From: G965240365 sp965240365
Lineage (GTDB): Bacteria > Pseudomonadota > Gammaproteobacteria > Eutrophobiales > Eutrophobiaceae
Reading direction: 5' to 3'
Assembly (NCBI GenBank): GCA_965240365.1
Contig: OZ251218.1
Location: forward strand, 372,001-436,000
DNA length: 64,000 nt
Each line of letters opens with the position of its first letter. Within the stretch, counting starts at the first letter, position 1. The notes under the pieces were generated by a model that made no database searches, was not told where the DNA came from, and saw only the letters and a list, made by a program, of their open reading frames with translations. Shown here in pieces: positions 27,506-37,539 of this stretch. The translations under genes and the position numbers were made by a program.

Positions 27506-28576
27506 TTAGAAATCGCGAGGGAGATAACCGAGCGATTTCCAGTATTTTGATACTTTCATGTAAGCTCTTTGCGAAGCAAGAATCTTTGCAAAATTGTCGT
27601 CATTTTCCGCTTCTTCATCCAGAACTTCATTCGTTAAACGCTCAAGTTCACGCAGAATGTCGTCAGACAAACGACGTGACGTCACGCCCAATTCTTCCTG
27701 GAATTTTTGAACGGCAACTCCTTGAAGGGCTTCTGAGCGCGCGAGGTTACGTGAAACACCCGCAGTACAGGCCATTTCAATAAGAGCTTGCTGATCTGAT
27801 CCAAGCCCAGCCCAAACATCTTTGTTCACCACCAGATGAAGCGCTGCGTAAGTCTGGTGCCATCCGGGGAAATAGTTGTATTTGGCAATTTTGTAAAAGC
27901 CAAGTTTTTCATCGACGACCGGAAGAGAGAATTCAGTTGCATCAATCGCTCCCTTTTCAAGTGCCTGGAAAATTTCTCCTGCCGGCAGCACCGTGACAGA
28001 TGCACCAAGTTTTTGAAGAACTTTCCCACCTAAACCGGCAAAGCGGATTTTCAGACCTTTAATGTCTTCTAAAGAGTTTATTTCAAAGGAGAACCAGCCA
28101 GCCGTTTCAGGGCTGGTTATACCGCATAGAATGGGCTTGATATTTTGAGCATCGAACACCTCAGTTGTCAGGCTCTCGCCTTCACCTTCGTACCACCAGC
28201 CCATATACTCCCATGGCTCCATACCAAATGGTGCGGCAGAAATAAGTGCAACAGACGGAATTTGCCCTTGATTATACCCTAACCAAGTGTACCCGGCTGG
28301 AATTTTATTTTCACGAACTGCACCAACAATCCCCAAAGACGGTACAAGCTTACCCGGCTCAAATACCTTCCATTTTATATCGCCATTACTGGCCTGATCT
28401 ACGGCCTTGGCAACGTAGTGAATATTGTCCCCCAATGCAGGAAGCCCCGAAGGAAAGGCTATGGGCACCTTCCAGCGGACAGGTTCGGATTCAGCGAATG
28501 CTGAATGACTCATAGACAAAGCAAAGGCGACCGCCCCAAATACTTTTACTGTTGATGATAGCACCGAAATTTTCAT
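27506..28576 (-). CDS. dctP: TRAP transporter substrate-binding protein
   Basis: 356 residues, signal peptide MKISVLSSTVKVFGAVAFAL..AFA, then WKVPIAFPSGLPALGDNIHY and LEDIKGLKIRFAGLGGKVLQ, LPAGEIFQALEKGAIDATEF with the DctP-family Arg/Glu environment and WHQTYAALHLVVNKDVWAGL. It captures a carboxylate in the periplasm; the exact ligand cannot be read. GGAAGAGG precedes the ATG. First gene of the dctP-dctQ-(IS)-dctM-ligase operon. Confidence 0.9.
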   Translation of the reverse strand: MKISVLSSTVKVFGAVAFALSMSHSAFAESEPVRWKVPIAFPSGLPALGDNIHYVAKAVDQASNGDIKWKVFEPGKLVPSLGIVGAVRENKIPAGYTWLGYNQGQIPSVALISAAPFGMEPWEYMGWWYEGEGESLTTEVFDAQNIKPILCGITSPETAGWFSFEINSLEDIKGLKIRFAGLGGKVLQKLGASVTVLPAGEIFQALEKGAIDATEFSLPVVDEKLGFYKIAKYNYFPGWHQTYAALHLVVNKDVWAGLGSDQQALIEMACTAGVSRNLARSEALQGVAVQKFQEELGVTSRRLSDDILRELERLTNEVLDEEAENDDNFAKILASQRAYMKVSKYWKSLGYLPRDF

Positions 28577-28825
28577 GGCCTCTTCCCAAATTGTTAGAGT
28601 GTGTTTACATTAGTTGAGTGATATCAATGGATTGCAATTCACCTTCTTGATTACCGAAACGGCGAAAAAACGCCATGGGATGATACAGCTCACACCGAAG
28701 TATAAGCACAGCAACACTCATTACCCAAGCAATTTAACGGACCGGAAATGCGCATTTATCGACCCTTTTCTTCCGGCGATTAGGTGCGGCGGCCGTCTCC
28801 CGCACAGGCTAGATAAAACCCTAAT
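28577..28825. other. Intergenic region upstream of dctP
   Basis: No supported gene. It is AT-rich near dctP (likely its promoter) and contains an unassigned stretch up to the acyl-CoA ligase scar. No repeat or RNA was recognised. Confidence 0.4.
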
Positions 28826-28866
28826 CTCATCTTTATAATAGCCCTTAAAAACGATGCCGCCTTTAT
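28826..28866 (-). other. Scar of acyl-CoA ligase at the left end of repeat D
   Basis: The minus strand encodes KGGIVFKGYYKDE, the hinge-proximal motif of acyl-CoA ligases, in ~40 bp immediately left of the repeat. The same codons flank copies C and E. Confidence 0.6.
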
Positions 28867-29034
28867 AATGAGCATAACCTGTTAAATTGGCCCTGTCAAC
28901 CCTTTTTCAAGAATATATTCAGAAAATATCCCATTCGGGATATTTTTGTCTTCTCTTACCCTTGCAAGCCCGGAACTTCCCGAGCAGGAAAGTCTTGCTT
29001 GAAACGGTATTATTTCCCCAAACGGGAAAGAAAA

Positions 29035-29250
29035 ATGACAGCAAAGCAGATCGGAAAACTGATACGCGACACGCGCAAAATCCAGAGGCTGCGCCAAGAT
29101 GAACTGGCGGCCGCGGCCGGCGTTGGCCTGCGTTTTCTGGTTGAACTGGAAGCCGGCAAGGAGACCGCCCAGCTTGGCAAAACGCTGAGCGTGCTCTCGG
29201 CGCTGGGCTGCGCTATCTACATCAAGCCACCGGACGCGGGCGGCCAATGA
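29035..29250 (+). CDS. hipB: HipB-like XRE antitoxin (copy D)
   Basis: 71 residues, MTAKQIGKLIRDTRKIQRLR.., differing from copy A at the N-terminus (TAKQ for TPGQ). The helix-turn-helix is intact. The stop overlaps the hipA' start. Confidence 0.78.
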   Translation: MTAKQIGKLIRDTRKIQRLRQDELAAAAGVGLRFLVELEAGKETAQLGKTLSVLSALGCAIYIKPPDAGGQ

Positions 29251-29651
29251 TGAACGCCCTGACCGTCTGGTGGGATCATGCAATGGTCGGCGCACTGAGG
29301 ATAAACCGACATGGCGACACGTCTTTTTCCTACGCCGAAACATGGCTGGGGCGCCCTTCCGCGCGCGCGATTTCCGTCTCCCTGCCCCTGCGCGCCGAAC
29401 CGTTTTCAAGGCGTGAAAGCCGGCCTTTTTTTGAAGGGCTTTTGCCGGAAGAAAGCCAGCGCATTGCGATTGCCGGCGCGCTTTCCCTGTGGCCGGAGGG
29501 ACAGCGGCCGCCCGTTGCGGCGGCGGCGATTGAACCGGCGCAAGCACCCGCCGATGAGGCGCTGGTCGACATTCCAAACCGCCTGCCCGCCCGATGCTCG
29601 CTGGCGTATACGCTGAAGATGCCAGGGGGAAGATGTGCTTTCATTGGGTGA
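29247..29651 (+). pseudogene. hipA: hipA N-terminal fragment (copy D)
   Basis: Same truncated protein as copy B, lacking the 66-bp segment; ends in IS91 sequence. Confidence 0.78.
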
Positions 29652-30338
29652 AGGCGCCGACTCAAGAAGAGTTGCTACGTTTAACGCATACCCTGAGTCA
29701 TCGTGTTGCCCGGTTCCTGGAAAGGCGAGGGCTGCTTGAACGTGATGTGGAAAACAGCTACTTGGTGTTTGAGCAGCAGGAAGAGGATGTGATGCAGCAG
29801 CTTTACGGTCATTCGGTGAGCTGCCGAATCGCGGTGGGTCCACACCAAGGCCGTAAGGTTTTCACATTGCAAACCCTGCTCAAGACGCCCTGCCGCGATG
29901 GCACTACGCATGTGCTCTTTGAGCCACTGGATTTTATTGCACGGCTGGCAGCCCTGGCGCCTAAACCCAGGGTCAACTTAACCCCTTTCCACGGTGTCTT
30001 CGCCCCCAACAGTAAACACCGCATTCAGCTAACCCCGGCCAGGCGGGGAACAAAGATCGCAGCAACACACAGGCACGAACGCTTGGCTGGAAAAAACACC
30101 GCCAGAGCGGCGCCGGGCAATGACCTGAATGCAAGGCTTGAAACGGGTTTTCAATATCGACATCGAAACCTGTGAACGTTGCGGTGGCCAGGTCAAGGTC
30201 ATTGCCAGTATCGAAGCGCCGGCGGTGCTCGCACATATTCTAAAACACTTGAAACAAAAGGAAGCCTTGCAAGCCGGCATTCAACCGTACGAACTAACGC
30301 CGAAACGCGCGACGCCGGTCTCAAGGCTGTTCGATTAA
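29594..30338 (+). pseudogene. IS91 transposase fragment with internal deletion (copy D)
   Basis: Frame 29594-30175, then 30129-30338, as in copy C, but without the segment between KVFTLQT and LKTPCRDG. Confidence 0.78.
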
Positions 30339-30515
30339 CATTTCCCATCAACACTGCGGGCAGGGTGGGATTCCGTTCGTGGGTCAGACATTCATGCTTT
30401 GCTGTTCTAGCCAAAGCAGCTAAAAATCAGTCCGATTCCCATCCAGAGTAACTAGAAAAAGACAAGAAAGCGCCCGTAAACCCGCATTTGTCTTTGCTTG
30501 TGTATGCCCAACAGC

Positions 30516-30536
30516 GCGTTTATTCTACTTATACCC
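30516..30536 (+). other. oriIS-like terminus, copy D
   Basis: GCGTTTATTC..CTTATACCC, preceded by acagc instead of acagg. Confidence 0.5.
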
Positions 30537-31038
30537 CGGGTCGTGGCGGGTACGCGACCAACATACCGCATCCTTACAAGCCGCCATGGCGGCAACAGAA
30601 GTGCTGCATTTGGCGGACAGACCTTATCCGGTGCTCTCCGGCGGAGAAAAACGCCGGGTCCAATTGGCACGGGTACTGTTGCAACTACGCTTATCCGATA
30701 CCCGGCCCCAAATTTTATTCTTAGACGAACCGACAGCCGGATTGGATGTCGAACACGCTTTGAGCGTCGTTGATCTGGCCCACAAACTCGCAAAAGAAGA
30801 AGAGTATGCGGTTGTTATCGTGCTGCATGATTTCAATCTCGCAACCCGCTGTGCGGATCAGGTGTTGATTTTAAAAGACGGTGCCGAGATCGCTCAAGGC
30901 AATGTCGAAAAGGCGCTTAGCCCTTCAGTAATTGAGCAAGCGTTTGAAGTACGCGCGGGCTATGCGACCAGCTATATAAGTGCGGAGCGGCATCTTATCC
31001 TAGCCCCGTTAGAGCCTGGGATGCGGTTAAACGCTTAA
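30537..31038 (+). pseudogene. hmuV: Heme ABC transporter ATPase, 5'-truncated
   Basis: Begins mid-gene at the repeat end. Retained: SLQAAMAATEVLHLADRPYP, signature VLSGGEKRRVQLARVLLQL, Walker B ILFLDEPTAGLDVEH and H-loop VIVLHDFNLATRCADQVLIL. The Walker A half is missing, so it cannot bind ATP normally. The overall pattern is HmuV-like (hemin import). The ATG at 30586 is internal and not a real start. Confidence 0.75.
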
Positions 31039-31052
31039 GTCTCCACAGACAG

Positions 31053-32453
31053 CTAGAATATTTTCCCCGGATTCATGATGTTATCGGGATCAAGCGCCTT
31101 TTTGATGCGCTGCATATAGGTGACGGCATCGTTCAATTCCTGACGCAGATACGGTACTTTACCCTGACCGATCCCATGCTCTCCGGTACAGGTGCCATCC
31201 ATGGCAATGGCACGCTGATTGAGCCGGGCCACGAATTCTTTGGCACCGGCGATCTCGGCAGGGTCGGATTGGTCGATGAGAACCAGCACATGAAAATTAC
31301 CATCACCAACATGACCTACGATCGGCGCAATCAATTGTGTGCTCGCAATGTCTTCCTCGGTTTGTGCAATGCAGTCGGCTAAGCGCGAGATGGGAACGCA
31401 CACATCCGTTGACATCGCCTTTGTACCGGGACGCAGGGAATGCGCGGCCCAAAATGCATCATGGCGTGCCTTCCAAAGCGTGTTGCGTTCCTCGGCGACC
31501 GATGTCCATTGAAACGGTCCGCCGCCGAATTCATCCGCGATATCGCCAAAGCTTTCGGCCTGTTCGGCAACGGCACTTTTCGAGCCATGAAACTCCAAGA
31601 ACAAGCACGGGCATTCCGCATAGTCGGTCTTGGAATACAGATTAATCGCCTGCATCTGAAGTTGATTGAGCAATTCGATCCGGGCAACCGGAATGCCCAT
31701 CTGAATCGTCGCGATAACCGCGTTGCAGGCGGCTTCGACGCTCGGGAAGGGACACACGCCCCCCGATATTGCCTCCGGGATGCTAGACAGTTTCAGGGTC
31801 AGTGACGTGATGATCCCAAGCGTACCCTCCGACCCGATAAGCAAGCGGGTCAAATCATATCCGGCGGCGGTTTTTCGGGCGCGCTTCGCGGTCTCGATCA
31901 GACAGCCATCTGCCATGACAGCATCCAGTGCCACGACAACATCGCGCATCGTGCCATAGCGAACGGCATTGGTTCCAGATGCCCGGGTTGCCGCCATGCC
32001 GCCAAGACTTGCATTGGCTCCCGGATCAATCGGAAAGAACAACCCGGTATCGCGCAGATGAATATTGAGGTCTTCACGCGTCACGCCGGGCTCGACTTTA
32101 CAATCGAGGTCCTCGGGATTGACGCTGACAATTTTGTTCATCCGCGAGGTATCGACGCAGATGCCGCCAACCGGTGCATTGACATGCCCCTCAAGCGAGG
32201 TGCCGACACCAAAGGGAATGATTGGCACACGATGTTCGGCGCATGCCCGGACAATCTCCTGAACCTCTTTGGCATTTTCGGGAAACACCACACCGTCAGG
32301 CGGTTGGTTGAGGGTATGGGTCGTCGTATGCCCATGCTGTTCGCACACAGATTTGCCGGTCTGAAACCGTGCTTTAAAACGGTTCGCCAAAAATCCCGCA
32401 ACCTGGGACAGGCCGGCTTCGTTTCGATCCACAGGAACTGTATCGGTGATCAT
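31053..32453 (-). CDS. FAD-binding oxidase (GlcD/D-lactate dehydrogenase type)
   Basis: 466 residues: PCMH-type FAD domain with PIIPFGVGTSLEGHVNAPVG, VEPGVTREDLNIHLRDTGLF, DPGANASLGGMAATRASGTN and YGTMRDVVVALDAVMADG, plus the C-terminal VGHVGDGNFHVLVLID and CTGEHGIGQGKVPYLRQEL motifs. It oxidises a 2-hydroxyacid such as D-lactate or glycolate. The start at 32453 has AAGG upstream; a longer frame to 32549 is not supported. Complete gene, convergent with the hmuV remnant. Confidence 0.88.
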   Translation of the reverse strand: MITDTVPVDRNEAGLSQVAGFLANRFKARFQTGKSVCEQHGHTTTHTLNQPPDGVVFPENAKEVQEIVRACAEHRVPIIPFGVGTSLEGHVNAPVGGICVDTSRMNKIVSVNPEDLDCKVEPGVTREDLNIHLRDTGLFFPIDPGANASLGGMAATRASGTNAVRYGTMRDVVVALDAVMADGCLIETAKRARKTAAGYDLTRLLIGSEGTLGIITSLTLKLSSIPEAISGGVCPFPSVEAACNAVIATIQMGIPVARIELLNQLQMQAINLYSKTDYAECPCLFLEFHGSKSAVAEQAESFGDIADEFGGGPFQWTSVAEERNTLWKARHDAFWAAHSLRPGTKAMSTDVCVPISRLADCIAQTEEDIASTQLIAPIVGHVGDGNFHVLVLIDQSDPAEIAGAKEFVARLNQRAIAMDGTCTGEHGIGQGKVPYLRQELNDAVTYMQRIKKALDPDNIMNPGKIF

Positions 32454-32659
32454 CGCGACATACCTTATGTTTAAGTTGGGCTCAACACTACGCCCAGATT
32501 TTAGTCTGAGCAAGATAAAGCCAGTCCGCCTATATTGGAAAGCTGACAAAGCGCCTATTTTCTGGTGAAAATACGCTTCTGCCTCCCTAACCCTGAATGA
32601 GACTCCCCATGGGCCAGCAAAGACGCTCCGAACTTCTCATGCCCGTTCGGCTCGCTTGA

Positions 32660-32690
32660 GTGGCCCCTTAAAAACAATGCCACCTTTAAC
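32660..32690 (-). other. Scar of acyl-CoA ligase at the left end of repeat E
   Basis: The minus strand encodes VKGGIVFKG directly beside the repeat, the same motif seen beside copies C and D. Confidence 0.5.
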
Positions 32691-32879
32691 GAACATACAC
32701 CTGTTAAATTGGCCCTGTCAACGATTTTTCCAACCCTTTTTCAAGAATATATTCAGGAAATATCCCGTTCGGGATATTTTTGTCTTCTCTTACCCTTGCA
32801 AGCCCGGAACTTCCCGAGCAGGAAAGTCTTGCTTGAAATCGGCTTGAAACGGTATTATTTTCCCAAACGGGAAAGAAAA

Positions 32880-33090
32880 ATGACAGCAAAGCAGATCGGA
32901 AAACTGATACGCGACACGCGCAAAATCCAGGGGCTGCGTCAAGATGAACTGGCGGCCGCGGCCGGCGTTGGCCTGCGTTTTCTGGTTGAACTGGAAGCCG
33001 GCAAGGAGACCGCCCAGCTTGGCAAAACGCTGAGCGTGCTCTCGGCGCTGGGCTGCGCTATCGACATCAAGCCCACCGGACGCGGGCGGC
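32880..33090 (+). pseudogene. hipB: hipB with frameshifted end (copy E)
   Basis: MTAKQIGKLIRDTRKIQGLR.. intact through CAIDIKP, then an extra C (aagccc) and a deletion into hipA alter the end. The helix-turn-helix is complete, so DNA binding could survive. hipA has lost its start. Confidence 0.7.
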
Positions 33091-33091
33091 T

Positions 33092-33367
33092 TTGCCGGAA
33101 GAAAGCCAGCGCATTGCGATTGCCGGCGCGCTTGGACTCTCGGAAGGGAACGAATTTCGCCTGCTGGAGGCGCTCGGCGGCGAGGTCGCCGGCGCGCTTT
33201 CCCTGTGGCCGGAGGGACAGCGGCCGCCCGTTGCGGCGGCGGCGATTGAACCGGCGCAAGCACCCGCCGATGAGGCGCTGGTCGACATTCCAAACCGCCT
33301 GCCCGCCCGATGCTCGCTGGCGTATACGCTGAAGATGCCAGGGGGAAGATGTGCTTTCATTGGGTGA
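33092..33367 (+). pseudogene. hipA: hipA internal scrap (copy E)
   Basis: Starts at LPEESQRIAIAGALGLSEGN with no start codon region and ends in IS91. Retains the 66-bp segment. Confidence 0.65.
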
Positions 33368-34015
33368 AGGCGCCGACTCAAGAAGAGTTGCTACGTTTAA
33401 CGCATACCCTGAGTCATCGTGTTGCCCGGTTCCTGGAAAGGCGAGGGCTGCTTGAACGTGATGTGGAAAACGGCTACCTGGTGTTTGAGCAGCAGGAAGA
33501 GGATGTGATGCAGCAGCTTTACGGTCATTCGGTGAGCTACCGAATTGCGGTGGGTCCACACCAAGGCCGTAAGGTTTTCACATTGCAAACCCTGCCACCC
33601 CTTGCGGGCGGTGAAGATTCGGGGCAGGCCACCAAGGTGGCCGGTTTTTCATTATATGCGAGTGTAGTCGCTGAACCGCATCGTCGAGATAAGCCGGAGC
33701 GGCTGTGTCGATATATTTCGCGACCAGCGGTATCGGAAAAGCGTCTGGTACTGACCCCGAACGGAAAGATTCGTTACCAACTCAAGACGCCCTGCCGCGA
33801 TGGCACTACGCATGTGCTCTTTGAGCCACTGGATTTTATTGCACGGCTGGCAGCCCTGGCGCCTAAACCCAGGGTCAACTTAACCCCTTTCCACGGTGTC
33901 TTCGCCCCCAACAGTAAACACCGCATTCAGCTAACCCCGGCCAGGCGGGGAACAAAGATCGCAGCAACACACAGGCACGAACGCCTGACTGGAAAAAACA
34001 CCGCCAGAGCGGCGC
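33310..34015 (+). pseudogene. IS91 transposase fragment (copy E)
   Basis: GVYAEDARGKMCFHWVKAPT through FEPLDFIARLAALAPKPRVN to HERLTGKNTARAAP, then truncated before the zinc-knuckle tail. Confidence 0.78.
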
Positions 34016-34062
34016 CATTAAATTTAATGGAGATTGAAGAAGAGATCGCCGCCGATGCGGGA

Positions 34063-34821
34063 TCACGGCTCTAAATAATTTTTGAAATCAGCAAGGCGGG
34101 ACTGGCTGACAGTCAAAACTCTTCCGTCTATCAACCGCACCTGTCCGACTGAACCTTTGGTTGTCAGTTCGACAATAGCTGATTTTGCCACCCAATGTGA
34201 TCTATGTATCTGAAAGCCTTCCTCTGGCGCTGTTTCCGCAATGGCGTCACCGAGGCGCAATAAACACAGTTCCGCGCCCAATTCGGTGGTTATTTCGACA
34301 TAGTGATCTTGCGCCGATAGGGACAAAATTTTTTCGGCATTGGGGTATTTTCCCAATCGGTTTAACAAAGGGGATCGCTTTTGAGAAATTTCTTTGCTCG
34401 GCATGGATTTTGAGCGCCTCGCAAGAGCGGACAGGAAAAAAATAACGGCGGCGCTGGGGAAACTGTAAGACAATAAATCAATATGACCGGGATATTTTTG
34501 GATCGGTTGCAACAATGACAGGCTGATCAGGATCACCAGCCCGGCAACGAGGAGTCCAAAGACGATGCTCGCGGCTGAAATTTTTGATAGCTCAATCCAA
34601 TGTCGTGCACGGATCAACGCATTCATCCACACAGCAAGCAGGTTCGCCGTCACCACAATCGATCCCCAATAGATCAATCTGAAACCATCTGGCAGTGCTT
34701 CTAGGGTTCCAAAAGGCCCGCTTAGAAAACAAACGATAATGACACCAAGATTGATCATCCAGAATGTGGCGTCTTGAAGCGATCTTACGGTCGCTTTTGC
34801 GATCATATGCCGTGTTGACAT
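34063..34821 (-). CDS. Membrane-anchored LytTR DNA-binding protein
   Basis: 252 residues. The N-terminal half has four hydrophobic segments (ATFWMINLGVIIVCFLSGPF, FRLIYWGSIVVTANLLAVWM, ASIVFGLLVAGLVILISLSL, YSFPSAAVIFFLSALARR). The C-terminal ~100 residues are a LytTR domain (AEKILSLSAQDHYVEITTEL, GFQIHRSHWVAKSAIVELTT). It is probably a membrane-tethered transcription regulator. AAGGAGG precedes the ATG. A 10-bp-arm inverted repeat 30 bp upstream (34850) may be its operator. Confidence 0.82.
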   Translation of the reverse strand: MSTRHMIAKATVRSLQDATFWMINLGVIIVCFLSGPFGTLEALPDGFRLIYWGSIVVTANLLAVWMNALIRARHWIELSKISAASIVFGLLVAGLVILISLSLLQPIQKYPGHIDLLSYSFPSAAVIFFLSALARRSKSMPSKEISQKRSPLLNRLGKYPNAEKILSLSAQDHYVEITTELGAELCLLRLGDAIAETAPEEGFQIHRSHWVAKSAIVELTTKGSVGQVRLIDGRVLTVSQSRLADFKNYLEP

Positions 34822-34849
34822 TCTACCTCCTTTCTTAAAGTCTCAAAGT

Positions 34850-34873
34850 TTAACATGGGATTCCCCATGTTAA
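34850..34873. promoter_or_regulatory. Perfect inverted repeat upstream of the LytTR gene
   Basis: TTAACATGGG-ATTC-CCCATGTTAA, 10-bp arms. It lies between the LytTR gene and the divergent DUF2141/carotenoid-oxygenase pair and is a candidate operator. The rest of 34874-35123 holds no gene; TTCGTGAAG..TTTCACGAA near 34998-35025 is a second, weaker inverted repeat. Confidence 0.45.
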
Positions 34874-35123
34874 GGTTGCGTTCAATCGCCACGCAGGCTC
34901 TCGGCGCATAAGCGCCGCGGGGCCGCCGTTGCGGCCCTTCGCAGCCGTAATGCGATTTTATCGCCCGGTGTTCTAATCTCAATATTTCGCGCTTCGTGAA
35001 GTCAAATTTCTTACGTTTCACGAAAAAAACTCTTTGATTGGCGTATTTATCCGCGAGCCGTCTTGCCTGACACAAACCTGATCGTTCATCCTGACGTCAT
35101 CGTAACTTAACACGGTGAGAACA

Positions 35124-35561
35124 ATGTACAAAACAACAATGCACAAAACGATGGCGCTGGCCATGATCCTTGCTTTGGGTCCTGCAACGATGGCACAGGC
35201 TGAGACGCTCAGATTGGCGGTCGAAACAAAATCCGATACGGGTCATATTCGCGCTGCGATCTACACAAGCCAGGAAGCCTTTGAGAAAGGTGATATGCTC
35301 ACCGGCGTTACGGCCCCTGCAAAGCTTGATGTGACAAAACTTGACGTCAAAGGTCTCAAACCTGGAATTTACGGCGTTGCTATTTTTCAAGACCTAAATG
35401 GAAATGAAAACCCGGATAAAAATCTCTTTGGCGCACCGACGGAGCCGTTTGGATTTTCCAATAATCCGGTCATCCGGTTTTCAGCCCCTAAATTTGAAGA
35501 ATTTAAATTTGAATTTGATGGAGAATTTCAGGAAATCCACATCACATTGAATGGAGGTTGA
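35124..35561 (+). CDS. Exported DUF2141 protein
   Basis: Start ATG 35124 gives a signal peptide (MYKTTMHKTMALAMILALGP..AQA), then a ~120-residue beta domain with IRAAIYTSQEAFEKGDMLTG, GLKPGIYGVAIFQDLNGNEN and PTEPFGFSNNPVIRFSAPKF, the DUF2141 pattern. The family function is unknown. It is next to, and 3 bases from, the carotenoid oxygenase gene, a pairing that suggests one transcript. GGTGAG lies 6 bases upstream. Confidence 0.8.
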   Translation: MYKTTMHKTMALAMILALGPATMAQAETLRLAVETKSDTGHIRAAIYTSQEAFEKGDMLTGVTAPAKLDVTKLDVKGLKPGIYGVAIFQDLNGNENPDKNLFGAPTEPFGFSNNPVIRFSAPKFEEFKFEFDGEFQEIHITLNGG

Positions 35562-35564
35562 CCA

Positions 35565-37073
35565 ATGGATCGCCGCACGTTCAACAAAATATTAATCGGG
35601 TCGATCACAGCTTCGACGCTGCCGGGCATTTTGCGCGCTCAATCGCCTATCGGAAATCAGGCCATGTTCTTCAAAGCGCTCGCAGAAAAACCTTGGCTGC
35701 TTGGCTATCTCGGCATTCAACAAACCGAGCTTCAGGCAAATATACGCATTGTATCGGGCAAATTACCGTCCGATCTGCGTGGCCATTTGTATCGGAATGG
35801 GCCTGCGATGCACAATATCGGATCAGATCGTTTCAGCCATTGGTTTGACGCACCCGGTATGGTTCAAAAATTCACCTTCGCTAACAACAAAATTTCTCAT
35901 CATGGCCGATTGATCGAGACGGCTCGCAATGTCGCTGAAGCGAAGGCGGGCGCTATTCTGTTTTCGGCGTTTGGCACATATGGAGATCGTTTAGGCTCTG
36001 GCGGGTCTGCCGACGGGCAAAATGTCGGGAATATTAGCCTTGTACAGCATGGCGGTGAATTGCTCGCCTTGTGGGAGGGCGGATCTGCACACATCATTGA
36101 CCCGGACAGCTTGAAAACCGAGGCCCGCAAAGACTGGTCACCGGAAACCAAGGGGCTGCCATTCGGCGCCCATCCGCGCCGCGATCAGGACGGGTCATTG
36201 TGGAATATCGGATATTCGGTCAATCCGGCGGCACTGATCCTTTACCATATTACCTCGGACGGTCAGCTTTTGCGCACGCATATCTTACCGCAAACCTCTA
36301 CCCCGATGGTTCATGACTTCATGATTACGGCCTCAAAAATCGTGATTGTCGCTCCGCCTTATTCGGCCTCAAATATGGCAGGAAAAACCTTTGTGGATTT
36401 ATTTGAATGGGATGCGGCGCAGCCAACCCAAATATTGATTATTGACAAAAACGATCTGACCAATGTGTCCATCGTTGAAATTGATCCGTTTTGGGTTTTT
36501 CACTTTGGCAATGCTTATGACATGAGCGCAACGGAAATCGGTTTTGATTTTGCCTTGTACGACACGCCCAATTTCATTACGCAAGATGCGTTTGCAGCAA
36601 TGAACGGCAGTTGGGATGGTAGAACCTCTGCCGCATCACGTTATGTCCAAGCCAAAATCAATTTGACCTCAAAAACCGCTCATCTGGAGGCAGCCTCAGA
36701 ATTCAGTCAAGTCGAATTTATTCACACAGATTGCCGCGAAAATTTGTTGCCACATCGCTATGCTCTTATGCTTGCCCATGCCAGTGACGCAAAGGATTTT
36801 CGTTTCAATCGTCTGCTTTTGATTGATCGTTTATCCGAAAGTCATTCTTTCTTTGATGTCAAAGAAACGGAGATTTTGGAAGAACATCTGATTGTTCCGA
36901 AACCCGGACGGGAAGGCGCATTTTGGATCATGGGGACGGCGCTTGATTGGCAGAAGGGGATAACGAATATATCGATTTATGAAGGCGCACATCTATCAGA
37001 TGGCCCGATCATGAAAGCCGAGTTGGATTTAGCGCTTCCCCTTGGCCTGCATGGCATATTCCGTTACATGTGA
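35565..37073 (+). CDS. Carotenoid (apocarotenoid) cleavage oxygenase
   Basis: 502 residues. Tat-like leader MDRRTFNKILIGSITASTLP. Beta-propeller with the Fe(II) His residues in FGAHPRRDQDGS, PMVHDFMITASK, WVFHFGNAYD and the C-terminal LGLHGIFRYM, as expected for the RPE65/CCD family; HLYRNGPAMHNIGSDRFSHW is the N-terminal signature. It cleaves a conjugated double bond in carotenoid or stilbene-like substrates, here probably outside the cytoplasm. GGAGGT lies upstream. Confidence 0.88.
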   Translation: MDRRTFNKILIGSITASTLPGILRAQSPIGNQAMFFKALAEKPWLLGYLGIQQTELQANIRIVSGKLPSDLRGHLYRNGPAMHNIGSDRFSHWFDAPGMVQKFTFANNKISHHGRLIETARNVAEAKAGAILFSAFGTYGDRLGSGGSADGQNVGNISLVQHGGELLALWEGGSAHIIDPDSLKTEARKDWSPETKGLPFGAHPRRDQDGSLWNIGYSVNPAALILYHITSDGQLLRTHILPQTSTPMVHDFMITASKIVIVAPPYSASNMAGKTFVDLFEWDAAQPTQILIIDKNDLTNVSIVEIDPFWVFHFGNAYDMSATEIGFDFALYDTPNFITQDAFAAMNGSWDGRTSAASRYVQAKINLTSKTAHLEAASEFSQVEFIHTDCRENLLPHRYALMLAHASDAKDFRFNRLLLIDRLSESHSFFDVKETEILEEHLIVPKPGREGAFWIMGTALDWQKGITNISIYEGAHLSDGPIMKAELDLALPLGLHGIFRYM

Positions 37074-37090
37074 AAAACGTAACCTCGGCA

Positions 37091-37267
37091 TCAGATGCAG
37101 CGCCCGCCATCGATTTCCATACACACACCGGTCACCATGCTTGCTTCATCCAAGCACAGATAACAGGCGGCATTGCCCATATCTTCGGGTGTCGAGAACC
37201 GTCCGATGAGAATTGTCGATAAGAATTTCGCCCGCGTTTCAGGCGTATCTTCACCCATAAACATTTC
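37091..37267 (-). pseudogene. Short-chain dehydrogenase, C-terminal fragment
   Basis: The minus strand reads MFMGEDTPETRAKFLSTILI, GRFSTPEDMGNAACYLCLDE and ASMVTGVCMEIDGGRCI stop, the typical SDR C-terminus. The rest of the gene is lost at 37268 where IS1595 begins, so no cofactor-binding or catalytic YxxxK part remains. Confidence 0.75.
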
Positions 37268-37539
37268 TTAATTACCCCTATCACTAAACCTACTTATGAG
37301 GTACACTTATATTCTTTAAGTAATTGATTTACATGGAGAAGAGACATGGCCAGAAACCAGGTGCAATTCCAGAAAGGGCTCAGTATGACGGCATTTATCC
37401 AACAATACGGCAGCGAAGCGAAGTGCTTTGAGGCGCTGTTCAAATGGCGTTGGCCCGACGGGTTTATCTGTCCTCATTGTGGCTGTGACAAACACTGCCA
37501 GTTGACCGAGCGCAAACTGCAACAGTGTTACCGCTGCTA

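Larger units (their letters stand above)
28873..30536 (+). repeat. Composite hipB-hipA'-IS91 repeat, copy D
   Basis: An 8-bp loss in the hipB leader, the 66-bp hipA deletion and a ~185-bp deletion in the IS91 gene (TLQTL joined directly to LKTPCRDGTTHV). hipB itself is open. The right end at 30536 cuts into an hmuV-like gene. Confidence 0.9.
32694..34015 (+). repeat. Composite hipB-hipA'-IS91 repeat, copy E, right end lost
   Basis: Left end slightly changed (CATACACCTGTTAAATTGG). hipB has a one-base insertion, the first part of hipA is deleted, and the IS91 gene runs until GKNTARAAP, where it stops at 34015 against attaaatttaatgg. A ~60-bp open tail (34016-34074) encodes NLMEIEEEIAADAGSRL, perhaps the end of another gene. 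Confidence 0.88.
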
